Below are positions 6,462-12,517 of a stretch of DNA of 12,517 nucleotides, piece after piece. Positions within the stretch are counted from its first letter, which is position 1. Each line of letters opens with the position of its first letter. The position numbers and the translations under genes were made by a program. Source of the stretch: Nitrosomonadales bacterium (lineage in GTDB: Bacteria; Pseudomonadota; Gammaproteobacteria; Burkholderiales; SG8-41); contig VFLF01000581.1 in NCBI GenBank assembly GCA_009885185.1, positions 1-12,517 of the forward strand, in the 5' to 3' direction. The notes beneath the pieces were generated by a model that did not search any database, was not told the DNA's origin, and was given only the letters and a program-made list of their open reading frames with translations.

Positions 6462-7451
6462 TTACTCCGGCTGTACGCCGGCGAGTTTCACCGCACGCCC
6501 CCATTTTTCCAGTTCGGCCTTGGCGAAGGCGGCGTACTGCATGCTGCTCAGGGTCATCGGCTCCATACCCTGGCGGCCGATTTGTTCGCGGAAATCCGCG
6601 CCGGAGGTCACTCTGGCCATTTCAGTGCGCAGCCGTTCGATGCGCGCGTGCGGCGTTTTGGCCGGCGCCATCAGCGCGTACCACGCCGGCGCATCAACGC
6701 CTTTCACCTGTTGCTCGATTAACGTCGGCACCTCGGGCGCGAGCGCCGCGCGCGCGGGGTGGGTCACGGCGAGCGCGGTAAGCCGTCCGCCGCGCACATG
6801 CGGCAGCACCGCGGTAAGCGAGCTGAACAGAAGCTGCGATTCACCCGCGAGCAAGGCGGTGGCCGCCGGCCCGGTGCCCTTGTAGGCCACATGCACGAGG
6901 TTGACGCCGAGCGCGTGCTTGAGCAACTCCGACATCAAATGCAGATTGGTGCCGACGCCCGACGAGGCGTAATTCAGTTTGCCCGGCTGCGCCTTGGCGA
7001 GCGCGACCAGTTCCTTGATGTTGCGGATGCCGAGCGCCGGATGCGTCACCAGCATGTGGTACGAAGAGGCGATCATGTCCACCAGCGCGAAATCCGCCAG
7101 CGGATCGTACGGCACCTTGCCCAGATTGGGGCTTACCGCGAGCGGCCCGACAAAACCCAGCAGCAGCGTGTAGCCGTCGGGCGCGGCTTTCGCGGTGAGG
7201 TCGGTGGCGAGGTTGCCGCCGGCGCCGGCGCGGTTGTCCACTATCATGATCTGGCCCAGACCGCTGCTCATGCGCGTGGCGAGTATGCGCGCCAGCACGT
7301 CGTTGCCGCCGCCCGGCGCGAAGGGCACCAGAAAGCGCAGCGGCTTGTCGGGATAGAGCGGTTGCGCCGCGCCCGCGGGCGCGCTGAACGCGAGCATGAG
7401 CGCGGGCACGCACAGCGGCACTACTCCACAGGTTTGCAAACGCGAGGGCAT
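6462..7451 (-). CDS. Bug/TctC-family periplasmic solute-binding protein
   Basis: This encodes 329 residues, a normal length for Bug receptors. A signal peptide covers residues 1 to about 28, with a short basic start, a hydrophobic core 'VVPLCVPALMLAF' and a likely cleavage after AGA. The mature protein carries the family landmarks LVPFAPGGGNDVLAR (from residue 41), VDNRAGAGGN (71-80), APDGYTLLL, the 'KLNYASSGVGTNLHL' ligand loop and HVAYKGTGPA. I prefer the ATG at 7451 to the one at 7481. GGAG lies 10 nt before the ATG at 7451, and TATAAT (7485 to 7480) overlaps the upstream ATG, so a transcript from it would start downstream of 7481. The MFS gene lies just upstream on the same strand. In this family the bound aspartate or similar residue contacts a ligand carboxylate, but the ligand here is unknown. 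No TctA/TctB genes are nearby. Confidence 0.92.
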   Translation of the reverse strand: MPSRLQTCGVVPLCVPALMLAFSAPAGAAQPLYPDKPLRFLVPFAPGGGNDVLARILATRMSSGLGQIMIVDNRAGAGGNLATDLTAKAAPDGYTLLLGFVGPLAVSPNLGKVPYDPLADFALVDMIASSYHMLVTHPALGIRNIKELVALAKAQPGKLNYASSGVGTNLHLMSELLKHALGVNLVHVAYKGTGPAATALLAGESQLLFSSLTAVLPHVRGGRLTALAVTHPARAALAPEVPTLIEQQVKGVDAPAWYALMAPAKTPHARIERLRTEMARVTSGADFREQIGRQGMEPMTLSSMQYAAFAKAELEKWGRAVKLAGVQPE

Positions 7452-7479
7452 GGATGTCCGGCTCCAGACGGGGCGTGTC

Positions 7480-7485
7480 ATTATA
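7480..7485 (-). promoter_or_regulatory. Consensus -10 hexamer (TATAAT) before the Bug gene
   Basis: On the minus strand TATAAT runs from 7485 to 7480, in the short gap between the MFS and Bug genes. A transcript would begin near 7473 and leave about 20 nt of leader, including GGAG, before the ATG at 7451. No good -35 match is seen at the usual spacing, so this rests on the hexamer and its placement only. Confidence 0.35.
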
Positions 7486-7509
7486 GCCGCCGGGTCACGG
7501 CGTAGACGA

Positions 7510-8784
7510 CTATCGGCGATTCGCCGGCGCGTCGCTGCGCCACAATTGCGCGCGCCAGCGCAGCACCAGCAGCAGCATCACCAGCAGTGCGCTTGACGCC
7601 ATCAGAGTAGCCGTCATCGGGTAGCCCAGGCGCGGGATCAGCCAGCCCGCGAGAAACAGGCCCGGCACGTTGCCGTAAATCATGAGCATGCGTATGCCCA
7701 TGATGCGTCCGCGAAATTGTTCATCGCAATTGCGAATCAGCATGGTCGCCATCGCGATTTGACTGAGGCCCTGCGATAGTCCGGCGAGCAGCAGGAACGG
7801 GATGCCCGTCGTCGGCTGCGCGGTGTTCACGAAGAACATCAGCGATAGCAGCCAGCCCGCGCTGAAAATAATCACGGTGCGCGCCGGGCGCACATGATGG
7901 CCGATGCGGCTCATCACCACCGAACTCATCAGCGCGCCGAATCCGCCTGCCGCGACCAGAAGGCCAAGGCCGGTTTGATCGGTGAGATAAATATCTTTCG
8001 CCATCACCGGCATGAGCCCATGCATCAAGGGGAACGCGGAACAGTTGAGCAGAAACGCAAAACACATTGAGGCGAGCAGCAGCGGGGTGTTCCATGCATA
8101 CGACAGGCCCGCGCGCAGGTCTCCCCATGGCGAGGCGCGATCGGGTTTCGCCGGTGCGGGGCGCAACCCGGCGCCGGGGGCCGCGCTCTTCAGCGTAAGC
8201 ATGGTACTGAGGGCGTAGAGGCTCGCGACCACAGTGTATGCCGTGCCGATGCTGAACAGCGCGACCAGCCCCGCCCCGGCGAGCGCGCCGGCGATCTTGG
8301 CGGTATCCAGCGTGGTGCGCTGTATGCTCATGGCGCCCATCAGTTTTTCGGCGGGCATGGTGGCGCCGATCAGCGCGGCGCGCATGCCGGGATCAGAGGG
8401 CCGTACCAGTCCCATCACGCCGGCGATGGCGAACACGTACGCCGGGGTGAGCAGGCCGCTGTAGGCCAGCGTCATCAGCGTCAGCGCCAGCGCGGTGTAC
8501 GTCGCGCGCATGGCGGTCAACACGATGCGATGCCCGATGCGGTCGCCCATCACGCCGAACATCGGCGCCAGCAGGGTGCCCATGTGTTGCAGCGAGACAA
8601 ACACCGTGAACATCAATACCGAGCGCGTTTCGACCAGCATGTACCAGCCGAGGATCAGCGTCTCCATCTCGAACGCCCACGACGTAGCGAGATCCGCAGG
8701 CCACTGAAAGCGAAAACTGCGCACGCTGAATGGCGCGAGGGCCGGGGAGCGTGCCGGCGGGTCGGATGAAGAGGGCAAGGCCAT
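7510..8784 (-). CDS. Major facilitator superfamily transporter (EntS/MFS_3-like exporter type)
   Basis: This encodes 424 residues with about twelve hydrophobic segments in two halves, split by a polar loop near residues 200-220 (PAPAKPDRASPWGD). The MFS motif A is clear in the loop after the second helix (GVMGDRIGHR, residues 77-86), and a counterpart in the second half reads SRIGHHVRPAR. The opening 'FSVRSFRFQWPADLATSWAFEMETLILGWYM' and the 'LRAGLSYAWNTPLL' segment that starts the second half resemble the MFS_3/EntS group of drug or siderophore exporters. The carried solute cannot be read from the sequence. The ATG at 8784 has no good ribosome-binding site, and a slightly later start is possible. 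The Bug gene follows on the same strand, so the two may be co-transcribed or share regulation. Confidence 0.88.
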   Translation of the reverse strand: MALPSSSDPPARSPALAPFSVRSFRFQWPADLATSWAFEMETLILGWYMLVETRSVLMFTVFVSLQHMGTLLAPMFGVMGDRIGHRIVLTAMRATYTALALTLMTLAYSGLLTPAYVFAIAGVMGLVRPSDPGMRAALIGATMPAEKLMGAMSIQRTTLDTAKIAGALAGAGLVALFSIGTAYTVVASLYALSTMLTLKSAAPGAGLRPAPAKPDRASPWGDLRAGLSYAWNTPLLLASMCFAFLLNCSAFPLMHGLMPVMAKDIYLTDQTGLGLLVAAGGFGALMSSVVMSRIGHHVRPARTVIIFSAGWLLSLMFFVNTAQPTTGIPFLLLAGLSQGLSQIAMATMLIRNCDEQFRGRIMGIRMLMIYGNVPGLFLAGWLIPRLGYPMTATLMASSALLVMLLLVLRWRAQLWRSDAPANRR

Positions 8785-8893
8785 GCTGATAGGGCGATTT
8801 TTTTAGTGCCGGAGTACCGAGGCTTCGACGATACCAGCAAGTTCCGCGAATGCGCTGGCCGTCACCACATAATGGATTGCCGTGGCGCGTGAG

Positions 8894-8913
8894 TACCGTG
8901 AATTCTCACGGTA
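8894..8913. repeat. Perfect 8-bp inverted repeat, possible operator
   Basis: TACCGTGA (8894-8901) and TCACGGTA (8906-8913) are exact reverse complements around the 4-nt spacer ATTC. The size and symmetry suit a dimeric repressor of the GntR or TetR kind. The element could also fold as a short hairpin, but no U-run follows on either strand, so a terminator is unlikely. No regulator gene is in the window. Confidence 0.45.
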
Positions 8914-9034
8914 GAATACGCCGACGGTTTGCATGAGCCAGAGCAGGTCGAGGTTCAGGGCCGCATGCACTGGCGCAACACACACCTCCGGAATCGGTCG
9001 TCGTTGATACCGAAGCAAGCGCGCTGTTTAGGTG

Positions 9035-9073
9035 TATTATTGTAAGTATCTGTTTTAATTGAATAAATAATAT
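9035..9073 (+). promoter_or_regulatory. AT-rich block before the second hydroxylase operon; candidate promoter/operator
   Basis: This repeats the pattern found at 303-329: TATTGTAAG (9038-9046), 11 nt, ATTGAATAA (9058-9066). TATTAT (9035-9040) is one mismatch from a -10 box, and TAATAT (9068-9073) is a second AT-rich candidate. TATTATT (9035-9041) and AATAATA (9066-9072) form an inverted repeat around the block. The large-subunit ATG is 50 bp downstream. This is the best promoter or operator candidate in the intergenic region, though the exact -35/-10 assignment is not clear. Confidence 0.4.
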
Positions 9074-9085
9074 CGTAGCGACACA

Positions 9086-9107
9086 CAACGCTACACCAAC
9101 GCTACAC
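9086..9107 (+). repeat. Tandem 11-bp direct repeat in the leader of the second operon
   Basis: CAACGCTACAC occurs twice back to back (9086-9096 and 9097-9107), one helical turn apart. The core CGCTAC also has an inverted copy, GTAGCG, at 9075-9080, so the first copy can pair with it around an 8-nt loop. The repeats lie between the AT-rich block and the ribosome-binding site GAGG (9114-9117), a plausible place for a regulator site or a leader hairpin. Confidence 0.5.
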
Positions 9108-9122
9108 TTAAGCGAGGCACGG

Positions 9123-11447
9123 ATGGATCAACATCAGCATTCTCAGCTATTCAAAGTCGGCAACGCGCAGGTTTCGCGCTTTGAAGACATGCGTTTGATT
9201 ACCGGAAACGGCAAATATTCCTCCGATTGGAATACGCCCGATCAGTTGCATGCGTGTTTTCTGCGCTCGGATCGCGCGCACGCGCGCATCGTGTCGATCA
9301 ACTACGACAAGGTGGGGCAAGTTAAAGGCTTGGTGGGTGTATACACCGGCGCGGATGCGCAGGCGGCCGGCTATCTGCGTTCGGCGAGTTTTCTGCCGCC
9401 CACCGGCAAGGGTGGCATGAAGGCGCGCGTGCCGGCGCGGCCGTGTCTGGCCATCGGCAAAGTGCGTTTTGTCGGCGACCCGGTGGCGATGGTGATCGCC
9501 GAGTCGCATCTCGCGGCGCAGGATGCCTGCGAGCTAATCGAAGTGGTGTACGAAGATTTGCCCGCGATCGTCGATCCGGTCGAAGCCTTGAAGCCGGGCG
9601 CGCCGCAGTTGCACGATGATGTGCCCGGCAATTGCCCGGTCGAGGCCGAAAGCGGCAGCGAAGCCCCGGTGATGGATGCCATCGCCAAGGCCGCGCATGT
9701 GACCAAGATCACCGTCGATTGCACGCGGGTGACCGCCAGCCCGATGGAGCCGCGCGCCGCGCTGATTGAATACAAAGCGGATTCAGATAGTTACGTGGTG
9801 CATACGCCGTCGCAGGGCGTGAACATGACGCGCAAGCAGTTCGCCACCTATGCCAATCTGGGCGAAGACAAATTCCGCGTCGAGATTCAGGATGTCGGCG
9901 GCGGCTTCGGCCAGCGCAGCACGGTGTACCCGGAATACGTGTCGATGATGATGGCCGCCAAGGCGCTGCAACGTCCGATCAAGTGGGTGTCTACGCGCAC
10001 CGAGTGCTTCCTCACCGACACGCATGGCCGCGCCAATATCATTACCGCCACGCTGGCGATGGACAAGAACGCGCAGTTCACGGGTTTACGCATCGACTGG
10101 ATCACCGATCAGGGCGCGTATCTGTCGCCCACCGGCCCGGCCGGGCACATTCGTAACGCCACCACCTGCATGAACGGCGTCTACAAGATTCCCGCGCTGT
10201 ATGGCCACTTCAAAGTGGCGCTGACCAGCACTGGCTGGGTGGCTGCCTATCGCGGCGCGGGCCGGCCCGATATCGCTTACGCCATCGAGCGCGCGGTGGA
10301 TGCCGCGGCGCTGGAACTGAACATGGATCCGGCGGACCTGCGCCGCCGCAACTACGTGCCGATGAATGAGTATCCGTACAAATCCGCCACTGGTTCCACG
10401 ATTGAAATCGCTGATCTGCCGGGGTTGTCGGCCAGGGCGCTGACGCTGGCCGACTGGTCGGGCTTTGAGTCGCGCCGCGCCGCCAGCGCCAAAAAGGGCA
10501 AGCTGCGCGGCATCGGGATGGCATCGGTGATCGAGCCCACCGGCGCAGGCATGTATCCACGCGACGAAATCGAAGTCACCGTGGGCGCCGACGGCATCGT
10601 GACGCTGCACACGGTGTCGCACTCGCAGGGGCAAGGGCACGAAACCTCGTTTGCGATGGTGACGGCCAACGCGCTGGGCATCCCTGCCGAGCGCGTCAAG
10701 GTGCGCCAGGGCGACGCGGATCGTTCGGTCACCATGATCGGCAATCACTCTGGCGGTTCGCGTACCATGGTGGGCGCCGGCACGGTGTGCCACATCGCGG
10801 CCAACAAGCTGATCGACGCCGGCAAATCGCTGGCGGCGGAAGACCTCGGCGTGGAACCCTCGCAGGTGAATTACAGCAAAGGTGAATTCTCGTCACCGCA
10901 TAGCAAGAAAAAAGTCACGCTGGGGCAAGTGGCGGCGAAGAAAAAGCTGTCGGTGATCGGCGAAGGCACGTTTACCTCGACCTACCCCAACGGCTGCCAC
11001 ATCACCGAAGTGGAAATCGATCCCGATACCGGCGTTACCGACATCGCGTCGTATCTGTCGGTGGACGACTGCGGGCATATCGTCAGCCACACCATCGTTG
11101 AAGGCCAGATGCACGGCGCGGTGGTGCAGGGCCTGGGCCAGGTGTTCGGCGAGCACATCGTCTACGACAAGGATTCCGGGCAGATGATTACCGGCAGCTT
11201 CAGCGATTACATCATGCCGCGCGCGGGGCAATTGAAATCCATCCAGATGGAAGAGTACACCACGCTGTCGAAGCTCGGCCCGCTGGGCATCAAGGGCATG
11301 GGCGAATCGGGTTGCACCGCGTCGCTGCCGGCGCTGGTCAACGCGGTATGCAACGCGCTCGGTGTCAGACACCTCGATATGCCGCTCACGCCGTCGAAGG
11401 TGTGGGCAACCATTCAGCAAACCAAAGCACAACAAGCCAAACACTAA
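9123..11447 (+). CDS. Molybdenum hydroxylase molybdopterin-binding (large) subunit, second paralogue, form II CoxL-like
   Basis: This encodes 774 residues, full length for a CoxL-type catalytic subunit. GAGG at 9114-9117 supports the ATG at 9123. Motifs in order are GGGFGQR (from residue 259), AYRGAGR (375-381), SQGQGHE (QGQG at 502-505) and KGMGESG (from 724), with Glu728 as the presumed catalytic base. AYRGAGR is the signature of form II CoxL-like proteins, most of which have no demonstrated CO dehydrogenase activity. The copper-site Cys loop AYxCSFR is absent. It is clearly divergent from the large subunit at 1674-4004, with different lengths between motifs and many local differences, so it is not a recent tandem duplicate. 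It begins an L-M-S operon, with the FAD subunit 11 bp downstream. The substrate is unknown. Confidence 0.93.
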   Translation: MDQHQHSQLFKVGNAQVSRFEDMRLITGNGKYSSDWNTPDQLHACFLRSDRAHARIVSINYDKVGQVKGLVGVYTGADAQAAGYLRSASFLPPTGKGGMKARVPARPCLAIGKVRFVGDPVAMVIAESHLAAQDACELIEVVYEDLPAIVDPVEALKPGAPQLHDDVPGNCPVEAESGSEAPVMDAIAKAAHVTKITVDCTRVTASPMEPRAALIEYKADSDSYVVHTPSQGVNMTRKQFATYANLGEDKFRVEIQDVGGGFGQRSTVYPEYVSMMMAAKALQRPIKWVSTRTECFLTDTHGRANIITATLAMDKNAQFTGLRIDWITDQGAYLSPTGPAGHIRNATTCMNGVYKIPALYGHFKVALTSTGWVAAYRGAGRPDIAYAIERAVDAAALELNMDPADLRRRNYVPMNEYPYKSATGSTIEIADLPGLSARALTLADWSGFESRRAASAKKGKLRGIGMASVIEPTGAGMYPRDEIEVTVGADGIVTLHTVSHSQGQGHETSFAMVTANALGIPAERVKVRQGDADRSVTMIGNHSGGSRTMVGAGTVCHIAANKLIDAGKSLAAEDLGVEPSQVNYSKGEFSSPHSKKKVTLGQVAAKKKLSVIGEGTFTSTYPNGCHITEVEIDPDTGVTDIASYLSVDDCGHIVSHTIVEGQMHGAVVQGLGQVFGEHIVYDKDSGQMITGSFSDYIMPRAGQLKSIQMEEYTTLSKLGPLGIKGMGESGCTASLPALVNAVCNALGVRHLDMPLTPSKVWATIQQTKAQQAKH

Positions 11448-11458
11448 GGACTGAGACC

Positions 11459-12259
11459 ATGCATACCTTCAGTTACGTCAAAGCAAAATCCCTCAAGGAC
11501 GCCGGCGACATGCTGGCAGCGCACGCCGACGCGAAGTTGCTCGCCGGCGGCATGACCTTGATCCCGACGATGAAAGCGCGTCTCGCGCAGCCGTCGCACC
11601 TGATCGACATCGGCGGCATCGCCGAGCTGTCGGGCATCGAAGCGAAAGACGGCAAGCTCACCATCGGCGCGGCGACCCGGCACGTGGAAGTCGCCAAATC
11701 GGCGGTGGTGAAAAAAGCCATTCCCGCGCTGGCGTATCTCGCCAGTCAAATCGGTGATCCGCAGGTGCGTAATCGCGGCACCATCGGCGGCTCGCTTGCC
11801 AATAACGATCCGGCGGCGGATTATCCTTCGGCGGCGTTATCGTTGGGCGCGAGGATTGTGACCACCAAACGCGAAATCTCGGCGGATGATTTCTTTCAGG
11901 GCATGTTCGCCACCGCGTTGGGCGCGGGCGAGATGATCGTGAAGATCGTGTTCCCGGTGCCCGCCAAGGCGGCCTACGAAAAATTTCCGCATCCGGCGTC
12001 GGGTTATGCCATGGCGGGATCGTTTGTAACGCAAACCAGCAAGGGCGTGCGCGTGGCGATCACCGGCGCGGGGCCGGGCGTGTTTCGCTGGAAAGACGCG
12101 GAAGCCGCGCTGGGCAAGAAATTGAATGCTTCCGCGGTTGAAGGTCTTGCTGTCGATGCGACCGACCTTAACGAAGACATGCACGGCACCAAGGAATATC
12201 GTGCAAATCTCGCCAAAGTAATGACCAAACGTGCTGTTGCCAAAATCTCGGGGAAATAA
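11459..12259 (+). CDS. Molybdenum hydroxylase FAD-binding (medium) subunit, second paralogue
   Basis: This encodes 266 residues, slightly shorter than the paralogue at 333-1196. The ATG at 11459 follows AAGGA (11446-11450) at 8 nt and lies 11 bp after the large-subunit stop. Upstream in-frame starts fall inside the large-subunit gene and are rejected. FAD signatures are [11 protein letters not shown] (from residue 29) and [14 protein letters not shown] (from 108), preceded by RNRG. The C-terminal domain begins after residue 160 and ends with '[17 protein letters not shown]', as is usual for the family. It transfers electrons from the iron-sulfur subunit to the acceptor. The iron-sulfur subunit gene starts 2 bp after its stop, so the three genes form one transcription unit. 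Confidence 0.93.
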   Translation: MHTFSYVKAKSLKDAGDMLAAHADAKLLAGGMTLIPTMKARLAQPSHLIDIGGIAELSGIEAKDGKLTIGAATRHVEVAKSAVVKKAIPALAYLASQIGDPQVRNRGTIGGSLANNDPAADYPSAALSLGARIVTTKREISADDFFQGMFATALGAGEMIVKIVFPVPAKAAYEKFPHPASGYAMAGSFVTQTSKGVRVAITGAGPGVFRWKDAEAALGKKLNASAVEGLAVDATDLNEDMHGTKEYRANLAKVMTKRAVAKISGK

Positions 12260-12261
12260 TC

Positions 12262-12517
<256 letters not shown>

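Larger units (their letters stand above)
8785..9122. other. Divergent intergenic region (338 bp) with repeats and no recognised gene
   Basis: This region separates the leftward MFS gene from the rightward large-subunit gene and should hold promoters for both. It contains an 8-bp perfect inverted repeat (8894-8913), the AT-rich block shared with the first operon (9035-9073), and a tandem 11-bp repeat (9086-9107). A minus-strand open frame from a TTG at 9018 to a stop at 8803 would give 71 residues. I recognise no family in it and see no good start, though its codon use is not absurd; it may be a gene remnant. Nothing else is supported. Confidence 0.6.

Noticed and set aside
6467..6481. Hairpin CCGGC-TGTAC-GCCGG between the convergent CoxG-like and Bug genes
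   Set aside because: The stem is only 5 bp and lies inside the Bug gene end. The only U-run is about 12 nt away on the minus-strand transcript, so it is not a convincing terminator.
10086..10793. Minus-strand open frame of 235 codons opposite the second large subunit
   Set aside because: It is compositionally biased and has no family features; the coding strand is certain.

Overview
The window reads as GC-rich proteobacterial DNA, most likely betaproteobacterial and Burkholderiales-like. This is inferred from dense gene packing, strong GC bias at third codon positions, two Bug/TctC-type periplasmic binding proteins with no transporter membrane genes nearby, and two sets of xanthine-dehydrogenase/CO-dehydrogenase-type molybdenum hydroxylase genes. 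No 16S rRNA or other taxonomic marker is present, so the assignment is soft. There are no RNA genes, insertion sequences or CRISPR arrays that I can see.

Layout. 1-285: the 3' end of a Bug-family solute-binding protein. 333-6448 (+): a tight gene string coding for an FAD subunit, a 2x[2Fe-2S] subunit and a molybdopterin subunit of a molybdenum hydroxylase (order M-S-L), then a PyrK-like flavin/[2Fe-2S] reductase, a class-1B PyrD-like FMN dehydrogenase, and a CoxG-like SRPBCC protein. 8784-6462 (-): an MFS transporter followed by a second, complete Bug-family binding protein, convergent with the first string. 8785-9122: a divergent intergenic region with several repeats and an AT-rich block. 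9123-12517 (+): a second molybdenum hydroxylase in the order L-M-S, whose small subunit runs off the end of the window.

How the parts may work together (inference). Binding proteins and the MFS carrier would handle uptake or export of a small organic acid or heterocycle. A molybdenum hydroxylase would insert a water-derived oxygen into the substrate ring. The PyrK/PyrD-like pair would then reduce, or act on, a ring C=C bond of the hydroxylated product. Proteobacteria normally make pyrimidines with a class-2, quinone-linked DHODH. A class-1B-like pair inside a hydroxylase operon, with a changed substrate-contact residue (Thr in place of Asn after the catalytic Cys-Pro), therefore points to catabolism of a heterocycle rather than to pyrimidine synthesis. 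Neither large subunit has the Cys-containing CO dehydrogenase signature, so neither should be called a CO dehydrogenase despite the Cox-like names.

The most noteworthy items are this hydroxylase plus PyrDK-like module and an AT-rich sequence block shared by the start regions of both hydroxylase operons.
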